Notes: generated by a model from the sequence alone, not told the origin. A stretch of 64,000 nt of DNA from Herpetosiphon aurantiacus DSM 785 (GCA_000018565.1 CP000875.1:6153199-6217198), one strand, 5' to 3'; positions 7,796 to 16,009 are shown, counted from the first letter of the stretch. A program made the numbers and translations.

Positions 7796-8716
7796 ATGCG
7801 AATTTTATATTTAGGTACGCCTGAGATTGCGGTTGCGCCGCTTGAGTTGCTGCATGCCAGCGGTCATGAGATCGTGGGCGTGGTAACGCAGCCCGATCGT
7901 CCGGCTGGGCGTAAAAATGTGCTCACGGCTCCGCCCGTTAAGCTTGCTGCTGAACGGCTTGGGATTCCTGTTTTTCAACCGGAAACTCTCAAAGATCCGG
8001 CGGCAGTGGCGCGTTTGCGGGCGTTTGAGCCTGAAGTTGGAGTGGTGGCAGCCTATGGCGAAATTTTACGGAAACAGGTTTTAGCAATTCCGGCCTTAGG
8101 CTATTTGAATATTCATCCATCCATTTTGCCACTGTATCGTGGGCCAGCCCCAGTGACTGGCGCAATTTTGGCTGGCGACGATTTGGTCGGGGTTTCAATC
8201 ATCAAACTAACAGCTAAAATGGATGCGGGGCCGATTCTTGGCCAAATGGTAATGCCGTTGGCTAATGATGCCCGTGCTGGTGAATGGACAGCTCAATTGA
8301 TGCGTCAGGGTGGCGAGTTGCTTGCCCAGGTCTTGCCGGCCTATGCTGCGGGCCAAATTCAAGCGCAGATTCAGGATGATAGCCAAGCCAGCTATACCCA
8401 AATGATTAGCAAAAACGATGGCTTGATCAATTGGAATTTGCCCGCCTTGGTGATCGAACGCATGACTCGTGCTTACGATCCATGGCCTGGGACTGCGGTT
8501 AAACTCAATGATCAGCCGTTTAAGATTTTGCGAGCCAAGGCGCATACAAGCTGGAGTGGTACGATCCAGCCTGGTACGTTGTTCGAGCAGCAAGGCCAGA
8601 TTTTGGTAGCAACTGGTAGCGGGGCATTGGAACTGCTTGAAGTTCAACCAGCTGGTAAGCGGCCAATGGCTGCCAACGATTGGCGGCGTGGTGCGAAGGA
8701 TATCGAGCAGCTGTAG
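7796..8716 (+). CDS. fmt: Methionyl-tRNA formyltransferase
   Basis: Transfers a formyl group from 10-formyltetrahydrofolate to initiator Met-tRNA. At 306 residues it is close to the usual length of about 310. The N-terminus RILYLGTPEIAVAPLELL is the family signature. NIHPSILPLYRGPAPVTGAI contains the catalytic Asn-His pair and the SxLPxYRGxxP motif near residue 110. KMDAGPILGQ follows. The C-terminal tRNA-binding domain covers about residues 205-306. An upstream ATG in frame at 7736 would add 20 residues not found in the family, so ATG 7796 is chosen. Upstream is the terminator of the amidoligase cluster; downstream is a repeat-rich gap, so it seems monocistronic. Confidence 0.97.
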   Translation: MRILYLGTPEIAVAPLELLHASGHEIVGVVTQPDRPAGRKNVLTAPPVKLAAERLGIPVFQPETLKDPAAVARLRAFEPEVGVVAAYGEILRKQVLAIPALGYLNIHPSILPLYRGPAPVTGAILAGDDLVGVSIIKLTAKMDAGPILGQMVMPLANDARAGEWTAQLMRQGGELLAQVLPAYAAGQIQAQIQDDSQASYTQMISKNDGLINWNLPALVIERMTRAYDPWPGTAVKLNDQPFKILRAKAHTSWSGTIQPGTLFEQQGQILVATGSGALELLEVQPAGKRPMAANDWRRGAKDIEQL

Positions 8717-8740
8717 CTTGATCGGCTAGCTATTGGCTAC

Positions 8741-9085
8741 GTGTAATGGTTCATTGGGTTTGTAACCATTTTTTATTCCCTTATCCCCAACCTCTCTCCT
8801 GCCAAGCGAGGCGCGGGGGTTAGAGGGTGCTTACAAGGGTAGGTTTTAAGCTCCCTCACCCCCGACCCCTCTCCCACTGCGGCGGGCGAGGGGCGTTTGG
8901 TTTGATGGTTCCCCCTCGCCTCGCGGGCGGGAGCGGGGGCTAGGGGGTGAGGGCATGCTAATCGGGCAGTAAATCCCTCCCGAATCATGGTTAACTCCCT
9001 ACCCTTGAAGGGCTAGGGAGTGAGGGTATGAAAATCGACAGCGAATTCAATCCAATCATGGTTGACGACCTACCCTTATAATCAG
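8741..9085. repeat. Compound repeat region: degenerate MITE-like copies
   Basis: This stretch between fmt and recJ is non-coding. It begins with GTGTAATGGTTCAT, like the ends of the elements at 4780 and 24833. It then carries several partial cores: CCAACCTCTCTCC/GCGGGGGTTAGAGG (about 8788-8827), AAGGGTAGGTTTTAA (about 8837), CCCTCACCCCCGACCCC (about 8852), and CCCCCTCGCC with GGGGGCTAGGGGGTGAGGG (about 8911-8953). Two shorter tails containing CCTACCCTT follow at about 9000-9085. It looks like nested or tandem insertions of one repeat family. Open frames crossing it (for example 8773-8988 minus) have no ribosome site and read straight through the palindromes. Confidence 0.65.
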
Positions 9086-9113
9086 GGAGCGGGTTGAGGG
9101 CATATAATCAATC

Positions 9114-9149
9114 AACGCCGATTAATCACAATCGATTAATCGGCGTTTT
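9114..9149. terminator. Strong hairpin upstream of recJ
   Basis: A perfect 14-base inverted repeat AACGCCGATTAATC (9114-9127)/GATTAATCGGCGTT (9134-9147), then TTG. It resembles a short-tailed intrinsic terminator, probably for readthrough from fmt and the repeats. A -10-like TATAAT at 9180-9185 follows and may start recJ transcription. Confidence 0.55.
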
Positions 9150-9267
9150 GACATGCCAAAAATCGCTTGCTTATGGCTCTATAATTTAAGTATTCAGCCA
9201 AACCAATTTGACGATTAGCCTGCTTGTCTCTACAATCGCCAAACTAATCCAGCTCGTGAGGGATTTT

Positions 9268-10989
9268 ATGCTCAACCAACGTGTTATGCGCCATTGGCAA
9301 TTGCCAACATCGGCCTCGCCCAGCCAACTTCGCAGCCTCGGCGAGTATCATCCATTGCTGGCAGCTATTTTATGGAATCGCGGTTGGCGCGATGCGGCAG
9401 CGGTTGAGCAATTTCTCAATATCGATTGGAAACAACGCCACGATCCTTTTTTGTTGCACGATATGGATCGCGCAGTCGAACGGATTAAGCAGGCAGTTGC
9501 CCAACAACAACGGGTCGTGGTCTACGGCGATTTCGACACCGACGGCGTGACCGGAGTTACCTTGTTGATGCAATTGTTCAAAGCCTTTGGTCTGCCAGTG
9601 CGCCCCTACATTCCCAAGCGTGAGGGCGAGGGCTACGGCCTGAATCTGGCGGCAATCGAAAAATTGCATCAGGAAGGGCTTGATTTGCTCGTGACGGTCG
9701 ATTGTGGCATTAGCAATGTTGCCGAAATTAGCCGCGCCAACGAGTTGGGCTTCGATACGATTGTGCTTGATCACCACCAGCCGCCCGCCAATTTACCACC
9801 TGCCTATGCCGTGGTTGACCCCAAACGCAGCGATTGTGCCTATCCCTTCAAGGGATTGTGTGGGGTTGGCGTGGCCTTTAAATTGTATGAAGCGTTGTGG
9901 CGGGCAGGCATTCAGCCTAACAACTTGCGAGCACGCGACATTCTCGATGTGGTGGCACTAGGCACAATCGCTGACATGATGCCCTTGACTGGCGAAAATC
10001 GGGTGTTGGTGCATTTTGGTTTGCAGGCCATGAACGAAAGCCAACGCCCAGGCTTAAAGGCGTTGTTGCGAGTAGCGGGAGTTGAACAAGGCAAAATTGA
10101 TGCAAGTAGCGTTGGATTTCGGCTTTCGCCACGAATTAATGCCGCTGGCCGTTTGGTCGATGCGCGAATTGCCTATAGTTTGTTGCTGGCTCCCGATCAA
10201 GCCCAAGCTGATGGCTTTGCCGACCAATTAAATAGCACCAACATTGAGCGTCAAGCCCTAACCCGCGATGTTCAGCAGGCCGCCCGCGAATTAGCCCAAA
10301 ATAGCGGCCAGCTTGATCAACGTATTTTGGTGATTGTGGGCGAGGATTTTCATCATGGGGTGGTGGGCTTGGCAGCAGGCAAATTGGCCGAAGAATTTGC
10401 GCGGCCTGTGCTGGTAATGGGCAAAGAAGAAGATCGTAGTCGGGGTAGCGCTCGTTCGATTCCAGGCTTTAATATTGTCAATGCCTTGGCTGAATGTGCC
10501 GATTTGTTTGAAAAATATGGTGGCCATGCCGCCGCAGCTGGCTTTACGATCGCCAATGAGCATATTCCAGAGCTAGAACAACGCTTGCAAGCAATCGCCA
10601 ATCAACAGATTACTGATGCGATGATGGTGCCGCAGTTACCAATTGATGCTGAGGCGACGTTTGATCAACTGAATCTTGACACGCTGGCGGTGCTCGAAAA
10701 AATGGCTCCGTTTGGGCTAGAAAATCCCCAACCACGCTTTTGCAGTCGGCGCGTAACGGTGATCGAGGCGCGTGGGGTTGGTGCTGAAAATCAACATTTG
10801 CGCTTGCGTTTGCAACAAGGTCGCCATTATCAAACCGCAATTGGCTTTAACCTTGGCGATTGGTTGGCAGAATTACCCAATGGTTCGCAGATCGATATCG
10901 TTTATACTGTGGGCATCAACGAATGGAATGGGCGCAGTTCGGTGCAACTTACGCTGGTCGATTTGCGCTTGAGTGAAGGGCAACGATGA
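9268..10989 (+). CDS. recJ: Single-stranded-DNA-specific exonuclease RecJ
   Basis: 5'-3' exonuclease on single-stranded DNA in recombination and mismatch repair. 573 residues from the chosen ATG, a standard RecJ length. DHH-superfamily motifs: VVVYGDFDTDGVTGVTLLM (motif I), LLVTVDCGIS (motif II), IVLDHHQPPANLPPAYAVVD (motif III, DHH), NAAGRLVDARIA, then the DHHA1 GGHAAAAGFT region and a C-terminal OB-like domain. A longer frame begins at 9208, but ATG 9268 has GTGAGGG a few bases upstream and starts where homologues start (MLNQRVMRHWQLP). The last four bases overlap the next gene (ATGA), indicating translational coupling. Confidence 0.96.
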   Translation: MLNQRVMRHWQLPTSASPSQLRSLGEYHPLLAAILWNRGWRDAAAVEQFLNIDWKQRHDPFLLHDMDRAVERIKQAVAQQQRVVVYGDFDTDGVTGVTLLMQLFKAFGLPVRPYIPKREGEGYGLNLAAIEKLHQEGLDLLVTVDCGISNVAEISRANELGFDTIVLDHHQPPANLPPAYAVVDPKRSDCAYPFKGLCGVGVAFKLYEALWRAGIQPNNLRARDILDVVALGTIADMMPLTGENRVLVHFGLQAMNESQRPGLKALLRVAGVEQGKIDASSVGFRLSPRINAAGRLVDARIAYSLLLAPDQAQADGFADQLNSTNIERQALTRDVQQAARELAQNSGQLDQRILVIVGEDFHHGVVGLAAGKLAEEFARPVLVMGKEEDRSRGSARSIPGFNIVNALAECADLFEKYGGHAAAAGFTIANEHIPELEQRLQAIANQQITDAMMVPQLPIDAEATFDQLNLDTLAVLEKMAPFGLENPQPRFCSRRVTVIEARGVGAENQHLRLRLQQGRHYQTAIGFNLGDWLAELPNGSQIDIVYTVGINEWNGRSSVQLTLVDLRLSEGQR

Positions 10990-11759
10990 GCTTAGTTTTA
11001 GCCTCAGCTTGGCAGCCACGCGGCGAATTAGCCCGTTTTGAGCGGCTTTTACCTCAATTAAGCCAATTGTATCGAGCAATTGTAATCACCACGCCGCCAA
11101 CAATTGATGCTCAATTGCTGCAAAGCCTCAACGAACTGCCAAATGTTAAGGCCGTGCCAACCACTGAATGGTTTCAAGGCCGCCACTTGGCCTTGGCCGA
11201 AGCACTCAAAACTCAACCAAACTATATTCATGCAATTGATTTTGATCGGGCATTGCGCTGGATCGAAACACGCCCCAGTGAATTGACCAGCATTGCCCAA
11301 CGTTCACAAACCCATTGTTTAATTATTGGCCGCACTTGGCAAGCCTACGCCACCCACGCCCGCGCCTTGATCGAAACTGAGCGAACCAGCAATACAATGG
11401 CCTCATTTTTCCTTGGCATGCCGATGGATATTAGTGCTGGCGCACGCGGCTTTACGCCAGTTGCGGCGCATTTTATTTTGGCCAATAGCCCGCCGCTTGA
11501 TGCGCTGGGCACTGATGCCGAATGGCCTGTTTTGTTGCATCGTGGCGGCTTCAAGCTGAATTATTGCGAAGTTGATGGCCTCGATTGGGAGATCCCCGAC
11601 CAATTTCAGGCCCAAGCTGCTGATGCTGAAGCTCAGCAAAGCCAAGCCGCACACTACGATAGCCAGATCGAGCATTGGCGCTATCGGGTCGAAGTTGCTC
11701 AGCGCATTGTGCAAGCTGGAATTGCCGCCGCCCGCCGACCCTTGCAGTTTCTCTCTTAA
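10986..11759 (+). CDS. Unknown protein coupled to recJ; possible GT-A-like fold
   Basis: 257 residues with no signal peptide or membrane segment. I do not recognise a named family. The layout is weakly like a nucleotide-sugar transferase: an N-terminal alternating strand/helix region (LYRAIVITTPPTIDAQLLQS), an acidic HAIDFDRALRW near residue 80 that could be a DxD-type site, then LIIGRTWQAYATHARALIET, and SAGARGFTPVAAHFILANSP leading to GTDAEWPVLLHRGGFKLNYC and EVDGLDWEIPDQF. Its start overlaps the recJ stop by four bases, so the two are translated together. It ends facing purC. A link to recJ function is not implied by sequence. Confidence is high that it is a gene and low on function. Confidence 0.6.
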   Translation: MSLVLASAWQPRGELARFERLLPQLSQLYRAIVITTPPTIDAQLLQSLNELPNVKAVPTTEWFQGRHLALAEALKTQPNYIHAIDFDRALRWIETRPSELTSIAQRSQTHCLIIGRTWQAYATHARALIETERTSNTMASFFLGMPMDISAGARGFTPVAAHFILANSPPLDALGTDAEWPVLLHRGGFKLNYCEVDGLDWEIPDQFQAQAADAEAQQSQAAHYDSQIEHWRYRVEVAQRIVQAGIAAARRPLQFLS

Positions 11760-11762
11760 AGC

Positions 11763-11791
11763 AAAACCGCGCTCCACCGAATGGAACGCGG
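11763..11791 (-). terminator. Terminator of purC
   Basis: CCGCGCTCCA (11767-11776) and TGGAACGCGG (11782-11791) form a 10-base stem with one mismatch. On the minus strand it is followed by TTTT (11763-11766). It lies between the convergent gene at 10986 and purC. Confidence 0.7.
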
Positions 11792-11810
11792 CGCAGTAAT
11801 CAGCACTAAT

Positions 11811-12554
11811 TTAGCGGAAGCTCTCGGTAATATCGCGCACTTCCTCGTATTTGGCTTTGAGGTTTTGCAGCGCTTCCTCGGTGACAGTTTGCAAATTGCG
11901 ATAAATTTGCTTATCAAGCATTTTGCTCTTATCGCCGTCGGGCCACAAACGCCATGAATCATTGTCGATCATATCGGCAACGATCAGGCTCCCATCGGCA
12001 GTGCGGCCAAATTCGATCTTGAGATCAACCAATTGTACACCGCGCTCAGCCCAAGTTTGTTCAAGCAACTCAAACACCCGCGTGCCTTCTTGCTCGATAA
12101 AACTGACTTCCTCGGCAGTCGCCAAGCCTTTTTCAACAATCCCTTCCAAGTAAATTTGAGGATCGTGGTTGGCATCGTCTTTATAAAAAAATTCAACCAA
12201 TGGTGGGCTAAAACGGGTGCCTTCGGGCGTTTCAGGGTGGCGGCGGCAATATGAGCCAGTTGCCAAACGGCGCATGACTACTTCTAAGGGCAACATTTCA
12301 CAACGTTCAACCAGCATCACCCCAGGTTCAGGGTCGGATTGATAGTGGGTGCGCACGCCACTGCGGTTGAGCAAGGCAAAGACATTAGCCGAGGTGCGAC
12401 CGCTGATCGCGCCTTTTCCGTCGATTTCATTGCGTCGTGCCCCATCGCCAGCGCTAATCGAATCCTTTTGGACCATATAGGCCAAGCTTTGGTCTTCAGG
12501 GTGAGCATAGATAATCTTGGTTTTGCCTTCGGCTAATTTTGTGCCGTATTGCAT
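11811..12554 (-). CDS. purC: Phosphoribosylaminoimidazole-succinocarboxamide synthase
   Basis: SAICAR synthetase: condenses CAIR with aspartate using ATP in purine synthesis. 247 residues, the usual bacterial length. Motifs: KLAEGKTKIIYAHPEDQSL (ATP-binding N-terminus), SISAGDGARRNEIDGKG, LPLEVVMRRLATGSYCRR with the family sequence VVxRxxxxGS, LVEFFYKDDANHDPQI, and DLKIEFGRTADGSLIVADMI with DNDSWRLWPD. It stands alone; purM lies about 21 kb away, so purine genes are dispersed here. A -10-like sequence for it is not obvious in the 85-base gap to the TetR gene. Confidence 0.97.
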   Translation of the reverse strand: MQYGTKLAEGKTKIIYAHPEDQSLAYMVQKDSISAGDGARRNEIDGKGAISGRTSANVFALLNRSGVRTHYQSDPEPGVMLVERCEMLPLEVVMRRLATGSYCRRHPETPEGTRFSPPLVEFFYKDDANHDPQIYLEGIVEKGLATAEEVSFIEQEGTRVFELLEQTWAERGVQLVDLKIEFGRTADGSLIVADMIDNDSWRLWPDGDKSKMLDKQIYRNLQTVTEEALQNLKAKYEEVRDITESFR

Positions 12555-12639
12555 TGAAAACGCTCCTTCATGCGTTGTTGAGCAAGCAAATTCAACGGCA
12601 AACTCAGCAAATGGAGTCTGCCCGCCCCATTATACATGC

Positions 12640-13221
12640 TTATGCGTTTTCACTTTTGATCCCCTGCAACACAATCAAGAGGTAGCGTTCGCGTTGCTCA
12701 GCTTGATCGTCGCCGATTGGCAGGCCCGCCAACAAGGCCGATAAATCGCCAGCGCGTAAATCTGGCCGCACCAAACCAGCCGCTTGCGCACGATCAATCA
12801 AGGCTTGAATCGCTGGATCAATGCCGCGTTTGGCTTGGCTGGTGGTTTCAATCAAATTGCTATGTTGGTGAATCATGGTTTTAAAGGCTCGATCTTTGAT
12901 TTGGCGTTTAGCCATGCCCCGCACTACCTGCTCGACTGCCCACCAAGGATCAGCCGAATCTTGTAAGCTCGCCAGAAAATCAGTTACTACCTGAAAATGC
13001 TCCTGAATCACCAAATTCAAAAGGCCTTCTTTAGAGCCAAAATGATGATAGAGCGTACCAACCGCCACGCCTGCATCACGAGCGATCGCATCCATGGCGG
13101 CGCTTGGCCCATCGCTAGCAAACCGCGCTTTGGCCGCCGCCATAATCCGACCATGGTTTTGTTGCGCATCAGATCGTTGCGCCGAGGGTTTTTTGGGAGA
13201 TTTTAAATCATCAGTCATCAT
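12640..13221 (-). CDS. TetR/AcrR-family transcriptional regulator
   Basis: 193 residues. The N-terminal DNA-binding domain contains AMDAIARDAGVAVGTLYHHF followed by GSKEGLLNLVIQEH, the classic TetR HTH, at about residues 40-75. The C-terminal domain (residues 85-190) should bind a ligand and dimerise. It is divergent from the metallo-beta-lactamase-fold gene. The 105-base intergenic region holds a consensus promoter with a palindromic operator between -35 and -10, so it very probably represses that gene and perhaps itself. Two adjacent ATGs (13221 and 13218) are possible starts after GAGGT. Confidence 0.93.
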   Translation of the reverse strand: MMTDDLKSPKKPSAQRSDAQQNHGRIMAAAKARFASDGPSAAMDAIARDAGVAVGTLYHHFGSKEGLLNLVIQEHFQVVTDFLASLQDSADPWWAVEQVVRGMAKRQIKDRAFKTMIHQHSNLIETTSQAKRGIDPAIQALIDRAQAAGLVRPDLRAGDLSALLAGLPIGDDQAEQRERYLLIVLQGIKSENA

Positions 13222-13231
13222 TAATTACCTC

Positions 13232-13261
13232 TTGACAAATTGAACCATAGTTCAATATAAT
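13232..13261 (+). promoter_or_regulatory. Consensus sigma-70-type promoter of the metallo-beta-lactamase gene
   Basis: Perfect hexamers: TTGACA at 13232-13237 and TATAAT at 13256-13261, with an 18-base spacer. The start codon of the downstream gene lies at 13327. The spacer contains the palindrome at 13240-13255, which fits repression by steric blockage. Confidence 0.85.
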
Positions 13262-13282
13262 CAAGTTGAACGTCAATTCAAC
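13240..13282. promoter_or_regulatory. Two candidate TetR-type operators
   Basis: Site 1 (13240-13255) is TTGAAC-4-GTTCAA, exactly between the -35 and -10 boxes. Site 2 (13265-13282) is GTTGAA-6-TTCAAC, just after the -10 box. Both are perfect in their six-base arms and share TTGAA/TTCAA half-sites. They lie between the TetR gene and its divergent neighbour, the usual place for autoregulated TetR operators. Confidence 0.75.
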
Positions 13283-13326
13283 ATATTCAACAAGTATAGC
13301 ATAGACCCAAACGAAAGGATTAATAG

Positions 13327-14193
13327 ATGACAACTGAGCTGCAACAGCGCACAATTCAACTTGGGCCTACCACAATCACGGCAATCGTCGATGTTACCAC
13401 GCCATGGCCGATGCTGCCGGTCAGCGACGCAATTTGGAATAAAGTTCGTGCGGCCTATCCCAGCTCGTTTTATAACGCCGAAACCTTGCTAGGACGAGTG
13501 CATTGCTACCTGATTCAACAGGCTAGTCGCACGATTTTGGTTGACACAGGTTTGGGCAAAGCACCACCGCCAACGCCAGCGCTGAGCAGCCAACAGCTTG
13601 AGGCTCAATTAAGTTTGATGGGAATTGATGCTACAGCGATTGATACCGTGTTCTTAACCCATCTGCATGTTGATCATGTTGGCTTGAACACGCATTATGT
13701 TGATGACAAATTGCAAGCGCGTTTCCCCAATGCCCGCTATTTGGCCCATAAAGCTGAACAAGGCCTGATTGAATTTATGCAAACCCATACTCCCGAACGC
13801 GCTGGCTACTTGCAAGATCAGGTGTTGTGGCTGAACGAGCAGGGCTATTTAGATTTTTTCGAGGCCGATTTTGAATTGACTGAAGGCATCACGACTTGGT
13901 TTACTCCAGGCCATAGCCCAGGCCACACTGGGCTGTTGATCGATCATGGCACTGGCGAACGTGTGTTGATTGCTGGCGATATCTTTTTCAACCCAATTCA
14001 AATGTTCCATCCAAGTTTTGCAACCGGGTTGGATGTCGATAAAGAGCAAGCGCATGCCACGCGCCTAGCGGTGTTGCAGCAGGTCAGTGATGGCAAAACC
14101 TTAGTGGCAGCCTGCCATTTTCCAACGCCAAGTTTTGGCTATGTCGTGCCCGATGGTGATGCCTATCGCTGGCAACCGATTGCCGAGGATTAG
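13327..14193 (+). CDS. Metallo-beta-lactamase-fold hydrolase
   Basis: 288-residue MBL-fold protein. Zinc ligands: THLHVDHVGLN (HxHxDH, about residues 109-116), a downstream His in FTPGHSPGHTGLL (about residue 198), AGDIFF (bridging Asp), and a late His in AACHFPTPSFG. Members of this group include lactonases and other ester or thioester hydrolases, so the substrate is open. No signal peptide is seen, so it is likely cytoplasmic. The gene is driven by a consensus promoter with TetR-type operators, suggesting induction by a small molecule, possibly its substrate. The start ATG has GAAAGGA about eight bases upstream. Confidence 0.88.
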   Translation: MTTELQQRTIQLGPTTITAIVDVTTPWPMLPVSDAIWNKVRAAYPSSFYNAETLLGRVHCYLIQQASRTILVDTGLGKAPPPTPALSSQQLEAQLSLMGIDATAIDTVFLTHLHVDHVGLNTHYVDDKLQARFPNARYLAHKAEQGLIEFMQTHTPERAGYLQDQVLWLNEQGYLDFFEADFELTEGITTWFTPGHSPGHTGLLIDHGTGERVLIAGDIFFNPIQMFHPSFATGLDVDKEQAHATRLAVLQQVSDGKTLVAACHFPTPSFGYVVPDGDAYRWQPIAED

Positions 14194-14204
14194 TTTGTTT
14201 TTAA

Positions 14205-14300
14205 CCACGAAGGACAAGGGGACAGGATTCAGGGGCTAGGGATCAGATTTGAATTACCTATCTCAATCATTAATCCTGGCCCCTGACCTCTATCACCCTC
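14205..14300. repeat. Imperfect palindromic intergenic repeat
   Basis: After an ACCACGAAGGAC motif, AGGGGCTAGGGAT is answered by ATCCTGGCCCCT about 40 bases later. Similar ACCACGA starts are seen at 15773 and 18782, and a similar GGGGTCAGGGGCTAG core at 55001. It is non-coding. The rest of the gap up to 14465 is pyrimidine-rich and holds no recognisable gene. Confidence 0.5.
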
Positions 14301-14465
14301 TGCGTGAAAGCCTCGTCGTTTACCTCGTTTGCCTTCTACCCTTTTTGATTTTCAACTTTTGCCTTTTGACTTTTGCGGTACTATAGCTAGCTAGTTGCTA
14401 CCAATCGGCAGACACTGATTTGGCAACTGATGAGCTTGTTGGAATCTAGTATAAGGTGGTGAGTG

Positions 14466-14837
14466 ATGGCAATCGTTAGTTTAATTTTGGTGGGCTTGGT
14501 GGCGGTCGAACATATTTATATTTTGTATCTTGAAATGTTTGCCTGGACGCAGCCGCGCACCATGAAATCGTTTGGTTTAACGCCGGAGTTTGCCCAACAA
14601 TCCAAATCGTTAGCTGCCAACCAAGGCTTATACAATGGTTTTTTAGCGGCTGGCTTAATTTGGGGCTTGGTGCATCCCGATGCCGAGTTTGGCTTGCAGA
14701 TTCAACTCTTTTTTGTGCTTTGTGTGGTTGTGGCGGCAATTTATGGTGGATTAACCGCCAAACGCTCAATTTTATTCATTCAAGGTGGTCCGGCAATTGT
14801 GGCTTTGGTGGCTTTGCTAATCCACATGTTTGTTTAA
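14466..14837 (+). CDS. DUF1304-family membrane protein
   Basis: About 123 residues with four hydrophobic segments: IVSLILVGLVAVEHIYILYL, ANQGLYNGFLAAGLIWGLV, IQLFFVLCVVVAAIYGGLTA and GGPAIVALVALLIHMF. The HIYILYLEMFAWT motif and the NQGLYNGFLA motif are typical of the DUF1304 family of small inner-membrane proteins of unknown role. ATG 14466 is chosen because AAGGTGG (14453-14459) gives it a six-base spacing; the overlapping GTG at 14463 would be too close. It precedes a lipoprotein dioxygenase by about 80 bases and may be cotranscribed. Confidence 0.85.
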   Translation: MAIVSLILVGLVAVEHIYILYLEMFAWTQPRTMKSFGLTPEFAQQSKSLAANQGLYNGFLAAGLIWGLVHPDAEFGLQIQLFFVLCVVVAAIYGGLTAKRSILFIQGGPAIVALVALLIHMFV

Positions 14838-14915
14838 TTGCTTAGAAAATCTTTAAGTTTTCTTCATTATTGTTTGGTATGCTGCTTGGGCGGTTTTATG
14901 CACAAGGAGGCATCT

Positions 14916-15764
14916 ATGGATAATGACGATCAACCAGTTGGCCGGATTTTGAGTCGGCGCGAAGTGCTTAGGCTGTTTGGGTTGGCTGGTTCGGCGGCGG
15001 TAATCGCTGGTTGCAGTAGTGAGGTTGCGCCAACTGCGACGACTGTAGCTCAAGCAAGTGCCCCAACCGCCACAGCTACCAGCGCCGCAACCAATACCAT
15101 TGCTGAGGCGGCAACGGCAACCGCTGCCGCCACTAGCACTGCCGAAGCAACGGCAACGAGCGAGGCGGTGGCGGCTTTGCCAAGTTGTATTGTGCGCCCT
15201 GAGTTAACCGAAGGCCCGTATTTTGTCGATGAAAAACTCGAACGCTCGGATATTCGTTCTGATCCAAGCAACAATGCGGTTAGTGCAGGCACCCAATTGG
15301 ATATCAATGTTGTGGTGAGCCAAATTGGGGCAGGCACATGTACGGCATTAGCTGGGGTAATTGTCGATTTGTGGCATTGTGATGCTGATGGAGTCTATTC
15401 CGATGCAACTGACCGCAGTTTTAACACTGTTGGTCAGAAATTCTTGCGTGGTTTTCAGCGCACCGATGCTAGTGGCCTCGCCAAATTTACCACGATTTAT
15501 CCAGGCTGGTATCAAGGGCGAGCGGTGCATATTCACTTTAAAATTCGTACCGACGAAGGCTATGAGTTTACATCTCAATTTTTCTTCGACGAAAGCTTGA
15601 CCGACGTGGTACACGCCCAAGCACCGTATGTGGCCAAAGGCGTGCGTACCTTGCTCAACGATGGCGATGGCATCTATCAACAAAGCGGTGGCCAAACGAT
15701 CTTGACAGTTACCCCAAGTGCTCAAGGCTATAGCGCTACCTTCGAGATTGGCCTACAGATTTAG
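14916..15764 (+). CDS. Tat-type lipoprotein, intradiol ring-cleavage dioxygenase-like
   Basis: 282 residues. The N-terminus holds a twin-arginine signal (SRREVLRLFG), a hydrophobic core and a lipobox ending AGC at about residue 30, so it should be exported folded and lipid-anchored. An Ala/Thr-rich linker (about 35-85) leads to the catalytic domain starting IVRPELTEGPYFVDEKLERS. Iron ligands of intradiol dioxygenases can be placed: Tyr in DGVYSDAT, Tyr in YPGWYQGRAVHIHFK, and the two His of HIH in that same stretch. The family opens catechol-type rings between the hydroxyls. An AAGGAGG lies a few bases before ATG 14916; the longer frame from 14838 lacks a ribosome site. The aromatic substrate is unknown. 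Confidence 0.85.
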   Translation: MDNDDQPVGRILSRREVLRLFGLAGSAAVIAGCSSEVAPTATTVAQASAPTATATSAATNTIAEAATATAAATSTAEATATSEAVAALPSCIVRPELTEGPYFVDEKLERSDIRSDPSNNAVSAGTQLDINVVVSQIGAGTCTALAGVIVDLWHCDADGVYSDATDRSFNTVGQKFLRGFQRTDASGLAKFTTIYPGWYQGRAVHIHFKIRTDEGYEFTSQFFFDESLTDVVHAQAPYVAKGVRTLLNDGDGIYQQSGGQTILTVTPSAQGYSATFEIGLQI

Positions 15765-15790
15765 TTTTTTAACCACGACGGATACTAGCT

Positions 15791-15857
15791 AAGGGTAGGT
15801 TTACGATCCCTCACCCCAACCTCGCTTCCACAGTGGCGGGCGAGGTGGTGAGGGATC
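15791..15857. repeat. Palindromic repeat, short copy of the MITE-like core
   Basis: AAGGGTAGGTTTA is followed by a near-perfect palindrome: GATCCCTCACC with CCTCGC, answered by GCGAGG and GGTGAGGGATC (15805-15857). The order matches part of the 8.8 kb and 34.6 kb repeats. It may also fold as a terminator for the dioxygenase transcript, though no T run follows. Confidence 0.55.
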
Positions 15858-15951
15858 TCAATCATTAACGCTATTGGTACAAAAGATTTTCATGCTTGCC
15901 TCTTACGAAAGCCCAAAGCCAAGAGCCATGTGATGAAATCGCCTGGCCTGC

Positions 15952-15980
15952 TTGACGTTGCCTAGACTCTACCGTACACT
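15952..15980 (+). promoter_or_regulatory. Promoter of the parA-like gene
   Basis: TTGACG (15952-15957), a 17-base spacer and TACACT (15975-15980), placing the transcript start about 20 bases before the ATG at 16010 with its CAGGAG ribosome site. Confidence 0.65.
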
Positions 15981-16009
15981 GCTCGCAGTATACTCAGGAG
16001 TTTTATCCT

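Noticed and set aside
8773-8988. 71-codon minus-strand frame downstream of fmt
   Set aside because: It lies wholly in the compound palindromic repeat region.
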